A stretch of 8,036 nt of DNA. Origin: an uncultured beta proteobacterium. Lineage in GTDB: Bacteria > Pseudomonadota > Gammaproteobacteria > Burkholderiales > SG8-39. Below, piece after piece: positions 1 to 5,965 of this stretch (its first letter is position 1; the number at the start of each line of letters is the position of its first letter). The notes under the pieces were generated by a model. That model did no database searches and was not told the DNA's origin. It saw only the letters and a list, made by a program, of their open reading frames with translations. The position numbers and the translations under genes were made by a program. The DNA lies in contig CAIPUP010000222.1 in NCBI GenBank assembly GCA_903868285.1, positions 1 to 8,036 of the forward strand, written 5' to 3'.

Positions 1-789
1 ATCGGCGTCAATGGCCTGTGCGGCAATCTCGGTGTCGCACTCTCGGCCATCGTCACCGGCTTTCTGATCAAACATGACGGCTGGCGTGCTGCTTTTATCT
101 GGCCTGGGGTGATCTGCATCGGCTGTGGCGTTCTGTTTGCACTGAGCAAACCCACAGCACCGCCTCCAAACCTGGCACGCAAGGCGACTGTGCATGAACA
201 TCATGCGAACGGGATTTCCCTGCCGAAGCTGTTGCTGGTGATGACCCTGGCCTCCACCAGCGCCAGCCTGCTATTCAACTTTTCCACCAGCAGCAATTTC
301 GAAATGCTGACTGATCGGCTGCACGATTTTTCGCACGACCCGGCCTTGATCGGCATGCTGCTGGCTGGCATCTACACCGCTGCCTCGCTGACCCAGCTGG
401 TAGTGGGACAGCTGATCGACCGGTATTCGTTAAAGCGTCTGTATCTGGCCATGGCCGGCATGCAGGCGGTGCTGCTGGCCATCGCCAGCCAATGCCAGGG
501 CTGGAACTTTTTCATCCTGCAACTCTTGTTCATGGCGGCCATTTTTGGTGCCATTCCCTTCACCGATGCCATGACGGTGCGTTACGTCGATGATCGAATT
601 CGGTCCAGTGTTTCCGGCATGCGCCTGGCTGTGTCATTCGGCGCCAGTTCGATTGCTGTCTGGCTGATCGGGCCGGTGGTGAAGCAGGCCGGCTTTTCCG
701 CACTGCTGTGGCTGATGACAGGCTGCGCGCTGTGCACCCTGCTGGTGATCGGCCAACTCCCCGAGGGCAGACGCCCCTCACCCACCTGA
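1..789 (+). CDS. MFS transporter, 5'-truncated (C-terminal part)
   Basis: Inner-membrane secondary transporter of the major facilitator superfamily; substrate not identifiable. The reading frame is open from base 1, so the gene starts outside the window and 262 residues are visible. The first residues (GVNGLCGNLGVALSAIVTG, then GWRAAF) resemble the TM5-TM6 region of MFS proteins. A basic loop follows, then six further hydrophobic segments, roughly at bases 214-285, 340-405, 440-490, 505-575, 615-680 and 690-755, which fit TM7-TM12. A GQLIDRYSLKR segment between the second and third of these matches the conserved MFS loop motif (G-x3-D-R-x3-R/K). The ATG at 109 lies inside the protein and is not the start. 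The gene ends 18 bases before the NERD helicase on the same strand, which suggests co-transcription. The family is clear; the substrate is unknown. Confidence 0.9.
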   Translation: MGVNGLCGNLGVALSAIVTGFLIKHDGWRAAFIWPGVICIGCGVLFALSKPTAPPPNLARKATVHEHHANGISLPKLLLVMTLASTSASLLFNFSTSSNFEMLTDRLHDFSHDPALIGMLLAGIYTAASLTQLVVGQLIDRYSLKRLYLAMAGMQAVLLAIASQCQGWNFFILQLLFMAAIFGAIPFTDAMTVRYVDDRIRSSVSGMRLAVSFGASSIAVWLIGPVVKQAGFSALLWLMTGCALCTLLVIGQLPEGRRPSPT

Positions 790-807
790 ATCCCGCGAAA
801 GCTCAAC

Positions 808-2526
808 ATGGCCATCATCCACCCCAGCGGCTGGCGCGAACTGTCGGCACTTGGCGCAGCCCAGCGCGAGATCGAAACGCTGGAACAACTGTCGCGGCAA
901 TTGCCTGATAGCTACACCGTCTTTCACGGCGTGCACTGGACGCGCTTGCAGAACGGCTTCTCGGTCTATGGCGAAGTCGACTTCGTGGTGATCGCACCCA
1001 ATGCGCGCGTGCTATTGATCGAACAGAAATCAGGCTTTCTGCAAGAGACCGCCGATGGCCTGATGAAAACCTACGGCACGCATAAAAAATCAGTGGCAGC
1101 ACAGATCGCACGCTCGATCGAAGGTTTGCAAAGCCGCTACGCCCAGGGCCAGGGCGCAATGCAGCCACAAGCGTCAACACAGCAAAGCGGACGGCGCATG
1201 AACCTGGAGTACATCCTGTACTGCCCGGACTACCGCATCACTCAGCCGCATATCGCCGGCCTGGAAGCGCAGCACATCGTCGATGCCACGCGCCGTGATC
1301 AGCTGGCGCGCATCATCCAGAACGCACTGGCGGCCGGCCCCGACAACCCGGCCGAAACCGCAAACCTGTGCCGCTTTTTTTCCGGCTTGCTGGAGCTCAC
1401 ACCAGAGCTGGGCGCGGTGTCGGAGCAGGCCCGCACGCTGTATTCGCGACTGTCCGGTGGCCTGGCCACCTGGGCGCGCCAGATCGAGCTCGATCCATTC
1501 CGGCTGCGGGTCATCGGCACCGCCGGCTCGGGCAAGACGCAGCTGGCACTGGCGGCCCTGCACGATGCCGAAGCGGCCGGTCGGCGTGCGCTGTATGTGT
1601 GCTTCAACCGTCCGCTGGCCGACCACCTGGCGCAAGTGGCACCGGCCAGCGCCAGCGTGCTGAGCTATCACCAGCTGTGCGATCAGGTGCTGCGCGAACT
1701 CGGTCATCTGCCCGACTTCTCCGGGCGTGAGCCGTTTCGCGTCCTGGAGCAGCGCTTTGCCGAGTGCGTTCCCGGCGAGCGCTGGCAATTTGACGAAATC
1801 ATCGTCGATGAGGGGCAAAACTTTGCCCAGGACTGGGTTCCGGCACTGCTGCGACTGCTGCGACCCGGCGGTCGCGCCTGGTGGCTGGAGGACCCGATGC
1901 AGAACCTCTATCAGCGTCCCTCGGTGCAATTGCCTGGCTGGGCAGTGCTGCGCTCCAATACCAACTAACGCTCGCCGCGCGAGATCCTCTCGCATATCAA
2001 TCGCCTCACCGGCCTGCCCCATTCGGCCGACGGCGCGGTGATCGCCGGCAGCCCGCTGCTGGGCGCTGACTGCGAGATCCTCAGCTACCGCGGCAGCGCT
2101 GGCCTGATCGAACAAACCAAGCGCGCCATCACCCAATGTGTCAGCCAGGGCTTCAAGCGCTCGATGATCAGCGTCATCACCTATCGTGGCCGCGAGAGCT
2201 CGGTCCTGATGCCCTTCGATACGCTCGGCCCCTATCCGCTGCGCAAGTTCACCGGCCGCTACGACCTGCTCGGCGCACCGCTGAGCAGTGACGGCGACAT
2301 CACCCTGGAAACGGTGTTTCGTTTCAAGGGACAGTCCTCACCGGCGGTGGTGTTCACCGAGATCGATTTCGAAACACTGGACGAGAACGCCATGCGCCGC
2401 ATCTTTGTCGGTGCCACCCGCGCCAGCCTGAAACTGGTGATGGTGGTCTCCGAGCGCGCGGCAGCGCTGTTTCTGAAGCGTTTGGAGGACGCAAGCGATG
2501 AACAAAAAAATCAATTAAATCAATAA
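808..2526 (+). pseudogene. NERD-domain superfamily 1 DNA helicase, interrupted by an in-frame TAA
   Basis: Predicted fusion of a nuclease-related NERD domain with a UvrD/Rep-like ATP-dependent DNA helicase, cytoplasmic, presumably in DNA processing. The full frame would give 572 residues. The N-terminal NERD part shows E-V-D-F (Asp58) and I-E-Q-K (Glu72, Lys74), matching the D...ExK pattern of PD-(D/E)XK-type folds. The helicase part has Walker A GTAGSGKT (237-244), motif II DEGQ (334-337), a motif III-like WWLEDPMQNLYQR (358-370), a motif V-like RFKGQ (505-509), and motif VI around FVGATRA with Arg538. Codon 387 (bases 1966-1968) is TAA, and the same frame continues at once with RSPREIL and all C-terminal motifs. 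Family members usually have N-Y-R-S-P here, so a Tyr codon became TAA by one base change. The 386-residue product would keep NERD and Walker A/B but lose motifs IV-VI, so helicase activity is unlikely. The start has only a weak ribosome binding site. Sequencing error cannot be excluded. Confidence 0.88.
2484..2489 (+). promoter_or_regulatory. Strong Shine-Dalgarno site fixing the antiporter start
   Basis: GGAGGA lies 8 bases before ATG 2498, inside the 3' end of the helicase frame. This is the only good start signal for the antiporter: its main reading frame (the one that carries the family sequence from about 2511 on) has no ATG, GTG or TTG before about 2680, well inside the conserved N-terminal region. 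The site therefore shows that translation was meant to begin at 2498 in a different frame, which exposes the frameshift in the A7 run just after it. Confidence 0.75.
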
Positions 2527-3600
2527 GTTACATTAACTCATCCGAGCTTGGCCTGACCCAAACCCTTGCTGCCGCACTGTTTGCACTGGCCGTTCTGCAC
2601 ACCTTTTGCGTCGGCTACTTCCAAGGCCTGGCGCACCGCTATCCGGCGCATGCCGGGCTATGGCATTGGCTGGGCGAGGTCGAGGTGGTGTTTGGCCTCT
2701 GGGCCATGCTGCTGATCGTGCTGATGTTTGCCATCGATGGCGCTCCTGTCGCGCTGCAATACATCGATACCCGCAACTTCACCGAACCGATCTTCGTGTT
2801 CGTCATCATGGTGATCGCGGCCACACGCCCGATCTTGCAGGCGGCGCAAGTTGTACTGCAGCGCCTGGCCCGCATTGCACCGCTGCCGGGCAGCTGCGGC
2901 ATGTTGATCATCGTCTTGACGCTGACACCCTTGCTGGGCTCGTTCATCACCGAGCCAGCCGCCATGACCCTGGCTGCCTTGCTGCTGAAGCGCGAACTGT
3001 TTTCCCGCGGTCTCTCTGCGCCGTTCACCACCACAGCAAACCATGCCCGATGCGCCGGCGCGCGCACCGGTGTCATGGGCGGTGACGCTGCTGCACCTGG
3101 GTTTTCTTGCTGCGGTGGTCGCACTGGCTCACCATCCAGCGCTGTGCCTGGCACTGCTACTGTGCTTCATCGGCCTCAGCCAGGCCTACCCGGCACACCA
3201 GGACCGGCTGTTGATTCGCGAAGCCTTGCTGGTGGCGATTTTTCTGTCCGGCCTGGTCGTGCTGGGTGGACAGCAGCAGTGGTGGCTGCAACCCTTGTTG
3301 CTGGGCATGTCGAGCGAAACCGTGTTCTGGGGTGCGACGGCATTGACCGCCGTGACCGACAATGCGGCGCTCACCTATCTGGGCAGTCTGGTGACGGGCC
3401 TGTCCGATGAATTCAAGTTTGCGCTGGTGGCAGGCGCCGTTACCGGTGGCGGACTCACCATCATTGCCAATGCCCCCAATCCCGCCGGCGTCGCCATCCT
3501 GCGCCGCCATTTCCGGCACCAGACGGTGCAGCCACTGCCACTGCTACTGGCAGCCGCGCTACCGACGATGGTGGCCGCGTTGGCCTTCAAACTGCTTTGA
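2498..3600 (+). pseudogene. Putative Na+/H+ antiporter (Na_H_antiport_3-like), frameshifted and internally deleted
   Basis: Remnant of a polytopic membrane protein resembling the putative Na+/H+ antiporter family of about 420 residues (Pfam Na_H_antiport_3, formerly a DUF; named from memory). Three frames are needed to read it. ATG 2498, behind GGAGGA, encodes MNKK and then hits TAA at 2516 unless one base of the A7 run (2504-2510) is removed. The next frame then gives a family-like N-terminus: ALAVLHTF, a GLWHWLGEVEVVFG segment, RNFTEP, IAATRP and GSFITEPAAMTLAAL. After about base 3020 homology jumps to the frame of 3043-3600, with LVVLGGQQQWWLQP, TDNAALTYLGSLV, FALVAGAVTGGG and ANAPNPAG. 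The middle I expect (glycine- and proline-rich, with an AAPPVLMVA-type motif, roughly 60-80 residues) is missing. The 29-base overlap with the helicase implies translational coupling. The product is almost certainly non-functional unless the assembly is wrong. Ion specificity is a family-name prediction only. Confidence 0.82.
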
Positions 3601-3621
3601 GCGTCATGCTTTGAGAGTCCG

Positions 3622-4317
3622 TCACCAGGGCACGCTGCTGCCGTCCCAGGCCAGAAAGCTTCCGCTCTGGGTTGGACGCACCGCATCGATGAGCGCCAGC
3701 AAATCAGCCGCTGCCTGCGTCGGTGAGCGACCGATTTCGGCACCGCGAAACGGCGCTGACAAAGCCGAATCGACCGTGCCCGGATGCAGCGCCAGCAAGA
3801 CCGCAGCGGGATTGATGCGGGCGGTTTCGATGGCAGCAGTCTTCAGCAGCATATTTAGCGCGGCCTTGGCACTGCGATAGCCATACCAGCCACCGAGGCG
3901 GTTATCGCCAATGCTGCCCACCCGCGCCGACAGCACTGCCATCACCGCGCGCTGACGATCCAGCAGTGGCGTGAAGTGGCGCAACACCAGCGCCGGGCCG
4001 ATGGCATTGATGTAAAAACTGCGCGCCAGGCGCTGCGCATCGAGTTCGGCCAGCCGCTTCTCCGGACGCAAGCCTTGGCCATGCAGGCTGCCCGTCGCGT
4101 TCAGAATGAGATGAAAAGGTCCCTGCGCCGCCAATACCTTTGCGGCGTCTTCCAGCGCCTGCGGCTGATCGAAGTCCAGCGCTGGCTGCGAACGACGATG
4201 CAGGCCGATGGCCAGGCCGCAGCGCGGATGCTGCTGCAGTTGCTGCAAGGCCGCCGCGCCGATGGCGCCGGACGAACCCAGCACCAGGGCGCGGAATCCG
4301 TCCGGAAACGACTGCAT
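3622..4317 (-). CDS. Short-chain dehydrogenase/reductase (C-factor/CsgA-like SDR)
   Basis: Cytoplasmic NAD(P)(H)-dependent oxidoreductase with a Rossmann fold, 231 residues; substrate unknown. The cofactor loop is LGSSGAIG (13-20), the usual TGxxxGxG motif with one substitution. The NNAG-type element is NATG (73-76). Asn104 lies in NAIGP. The active site is Ser135 (in VGSIGDNR) with Tyr147 and Lys151 in YRSAK, and the structural PG comes at 179-180. The pattern resembles the C-factor/CsgA branch of SDRs. I chose ATG 4317 over an in-frame ATG at 4347: it puts the glycine-rich loop at the normal distance from the N-terminus, and it overlaps the HiPIP stop by one base (TGATG) with AGAAGG just upstream. 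A cytoplasmic SDR coupled to a periplasmic HiPIP is an odd pairing. It converges with the antiporter remnant across a 21-base gap in which I see no clear terminator. Confidence 0.88.
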   Translation of the reverse strand: MQSFPDGFRALVLGSSGAIGAAALQQLQQHPRCGLAIGLHRRSQPALDFDQPQALEDAAKVLAAQGPFHLILNATGSLHGQGLRPEKRLAELDAQRLARSFYINAIGPALVLRHFTPLLDRQRAVMAVLSARVGSIGDNRLGGWYGYRSAKAALNMLLKTAAIETARINPAAVLLALHPGTVDSALSAPFRGAEIGRSPTQAAADLLALIDAVRPTQSGSFLAWDGSSVPW

Positions 4318-4628
4318 CAGGCCTTCTTGACCCAGGCCACACACCAACCCTTGGCGTTCACCTGCTTGCCACCCACCGCGGCGCAGGCACCCCAGGCGTC
4401 ACCCGCCTTGGCCTGAAACAGATTGCAATTGGCGCAGTTGCGACCGGCGGCGTAGGTGGCGAACTTCTTGGCATCGACCTTGGTGGCATCGTGCTTGTAG
4501 CCCAGGCTGCCAGCGAGCGGATCGCTTTCCTCCAGACGTGCCGGCTGCGCCTGCAGGGAATTGGCAGCGCCGATCAGCATCGCAGCGGCAGGCACCAGAG
4601 TCGTTACAAATTGACGGCGGGTAGTCAT
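4317..4628 (-). CDS. High-potential iron-sulfur protein (HiPIP), Tat-exported
   Basis: Small periplasmic electron carrier with one [4Fe-4S] cluster cycling 3+/2+. In this family it typically moves electrons from the bc1 complex to a terminal oxidase or photosynthetic reaction centre. The precursor has 103 residues. The N-terminus TTRRQFVTTL has the twin arginines of a Tat signal, followed by a hydrophobic stretch and a likely cleavage after an A-x-A type sequence near residue 28. The four cluster ligands are Cys65, Cys68, Cys82 and Cys96 (C-x2-C-x13-C-x13-C), in the characteristic NCANC, WGAC and GWC contexts. The conserved GYKHDATKVD region precedes them. Start ATG 4628 follows AAAGGAAA. Its TGA stop overlaps the SDR start by one base, so the two form one transcription unit. 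It is divergent from the MerR gene, whose protein may act on the shared 200-base region. Confidence 0.95.
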   Translation of the reverse strand: MTTRRQFVTTLVPAAAMLIGAANSLQAQPARLEESDPLAGSLGYKHDATKVDAKKFATYAAGRNCANCNLFQAKAGDAWGACAAVGGKQVNAKGWCVAWVKKA

Positions 4629-4686
4629 GACATTTCCTTTGAAAAGGTGGAGCTACATGGGTTTGCAGACAACCAAACCTGGACAC

Positions 4687-4707
4687 TATTGACACGGTAT
4701 TGAAACG
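4687..4707 (+). repeat. Tandem pair of TATTGAMACG elements in the divergent control region
   Basis: TATTGACACG (4687-4696) is followed after one base by TATTGAAACG (4698-4707), an 11-base period close to one helical turn. A third exact TATTGAAACG sits at 4761-4770. The first copy contains TTGACA (4689-4694), a consensus sigma-70 -35 box for the plus strand; 17 bases on is a poor -10 (GATAGC, 4712-4717). The repeats could be protein-binding half-sites overlapping the promoter of the MerR gene. This is inference from position and repetition. Confidence 0.4.
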
Positions 4708-4715
4708 ATCAGATA

Positions 4716-4736
4716 GCGACATTGGCTTGATGTCGC
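4716..4736. promoter_or_regulatory. Candidate operator: perfect 7-base inverted repeat
   Basis: GCGACAT and ATGTCGC are perfectly complementary arms around a 7-base centre, near the middle of the 201-base gap between the divergent HiPIP-SDR and MerR genes. MerR proteins bind dyad-symmetric DNA as dimers and often control their own divergent neighbours, so this is a good candidate operator. It could also form a small hairpin in the MerR leader, but there is no U tract. Function is inferred; no known MerR consensus was matched. Confidence 0.42.
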
Positions 4737-4760
4737 CGTATTGTGCGCCATCTGCCGGTT

Positions 4761-4770
4761 TATTGAAACG
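4761..4770 (+). repeat. Third copy of the TATTGAAACG element
   Basis: Exact 10-base repeat of 4698-4707, 63 bases downstream. With the tandem pair it brackets the inverted repeat at 4716-4736, an arrangement seen with operators that work by looping or cooperative binding. An AT-rich stretch (CTATATTTCTATTTT, 4771-4785) follows it. Confidence 0.38.
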
Positions 4771-4829
4771 CTATATTTCTATTTTCCGTGACAAGAATCT
4801 GGCACACACTGCCACCAAGGAGACCTTCC

Positions 4830-5951
4830 ATGAATGCACTCTCGAATCAACCGTCCTATCGCAGCGGTGTGGCCGCACGTCTGGCCGGCATTCCTGTGGA
4901 CACGCTGCGCATCTGGGAGAGGCGCTATGCCATCGTCGCCCCCACCCTCAGCAGCGGCCGGCAGCGGCTGTACTGCCAGCAAGACATACATCGTCTTGGC
5001 CTGATCAAGCAGCTGGTCGATCTCGGTCATCCGGTCGGCAGCCTGGCGCGGCTCGATCAAGCAACCCTGATCGAACTGCGCGGCAGCACGCTGGCGATGA
5101 TGCCGTCCGGGGAAAGCAGCCCATCGACCACCCTGCCCAGGCAGACGCCTGCGACCGAATTGCGCGTCGCGCTGGTCGGGCCGCTGCTGATTCCGCAACG
5201 CATCGAGCAAGCGGTCACCGCCGTGCCGCTACAGATCGTCGGACGCTGCGCCGATCCGGCCAGTGCAGCGGAACAATTGCAGGGCTGTCAGGCTGACCTG
5301 CTGATCATCGAGCTGCCGGCTTTGGATCAACACAGCGTGCTGCTGGTGAACACCATCCGGGTCAGTTGCCAAGCCCGCCAGGTCATCGTGCTGTATCGCT
5401 ATGCCCCCAGCGAACCGATACGTCAGCTGCGACTGGCGGGACATGCCGTGGCACGCGCCAGCGGCGATGCCAGCGAGATCGAGGCCATCTGCGTGGGGTT
5501 GATGCAGCGCGCGCAGCGCGGAGCCGGCAACAGCGCAACCGGCTCCTCGGATCAACGCAACCCGGCGCGGCAGTCACCGCCACCGGCGCGCTTCGATGCA
5601 CCGACGCTGGCGAGGTTTGCCTCCCAATCCAGAACCGTCGACTGCGAGTGCCCGCGCCATCTGGCCGATCTGGTGCTGAACCTGTCCAGCTTCGAGCAGT
5701 ACAGCGCGCAATGTGCCTCACGCAGCCCGGCCGATGCCGCCTTGCACCGCGAGCTGGAGCATGCCGCCGGCCATGCGCGCGCGCTCATCGAACAAGCACT
5801 GGAAAAAGTGGTGGTGGCTGAAGGACTGCTGGAGCCAAGCGACCCGCCCGCAACCAAACCGGCCAGCAACAAGCCGGCCGCCAAGGGCCGCGCCGCACCA
5901 CGCAGCGCTGCGGGTCGTGCTGTGAGCCGTATTGCACGCCGTCGCAGCTAA
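4830..5951 (+). CDS. MerR-family transcriptional regulator with C-terminal sensor-like domains
   Basis: DNA-binding regulator, 373 residues, longer than a classic MerR protein (about 130-150). The winged helix-turn-helix lies at 10-78, with the hallmark LRIWERRY (26-33) and an SGRQRLY wing. A low-complexity linker (85-108) leads to a Rossmann-like alpha/beta region (111-225; LRVALVGPLL, ADLLIIELP, QVIVLYRY). It sits where LitR/CarH-type MerR proteins bind cobalamin, but the D-x-H-x2-G motif is absent after the first strand, so B12 binding is unlikely. A C-terminal domain (254-333) contains Cys272-Glu-Cys274-Pro-Arg-His278 and Cys295 and ends in an amphipathic helix. A basic Ala/Pro/Lys/Arg tail (336-373) may contact DNA. 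ATG 4830 was chosen over GTG 4788 because AAGGAG precedes it by 7 bases. Target genes are probably itself and the divergent HiPIP-SDR pair. The signal is unknown. Confidence 0.88.
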   Translation: MNALSNQPSYRSGVAARLAGIPVDTLRIWERRYAIVAPTLSSGRQRLYCQQDIHRLGLIKQLVDLGHPVGSLARLDQATLIELRGSTLAMMPSGESSPSTTLPRQTPATELRVALVGPLLIPQRIEQAVTAVPLQIVGRCADPASAAEQLQGCQADLLIIELPALDQHSVLLVNTIRVSCQARQVIVLYRYAPSEPIRQLRLAGHAVARASGDASEIEAICVGLMQRAQRGAGNSATGSSDQRNPARQSPPPARFDAPTLARFASQSRTVDCECPRHLADLVLNLSSFEQYSAQCASRSPADAALHRELEHAAGHARALIEQALEKVVVAEGLLEPSDPPATKPASNKPAAKGRAAPRSAAGRAVSRIARRRS

Positions 5952-5965
5952 CTCACTCAGCAGCG

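Noticed and set aside
1174..2136. Long open frame (320 codons) on the minus strand opposite the NERD helicase
   Set aside because: It is antisense to clear helicase motifs in a GC-rich region where such open frames are common; its translation is rich in Gln, Arg, Gly and Ala and resembles no family I know.
2606..3085. Plus-strand open frame of 159 codons overlapping the antiporter N-terminal half
   Set aside because: Arg/His/Cys-rich translation without membrane segments, overlapping strong family sequence in another frame; a shadow.
3593..3615. TGCTTTGAG repeated 14 bases apart at the antiporter stop
   Set aside because: Short, AT/GC-mixed, no pairing potential for a terminator; likely chance or a tiny duplication without clear meaning.
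4318..4347. Ten-codon N-terminal extension of the SDR from ATG 4347
   Set aside because: It would run through the HiPIP C-terminus; ATG 4317 has the TGATG coupling, an upstream AGAAGG and the right distance to the glycine-rich loop.
3976..4416. Plus-strand open frames opposite the SDR and HiPIP genes
   Set aside because: Antisense to genes with complete motif sets; no ribosome binding site or recognisable domain.
4788..4829. GTG 4788 as start of the MerR gene
   Set aside because: ATG 4830 has AAGGAG at ideal spacing and begins just before the HTH as in the family.
5324..5345. D-Q-H-S-V-L in MerR as a cobalamin D-x-H-x2-G motif
   Set aside because: It follows a later strand rather than the first, and the Gly is replaced by Leu.
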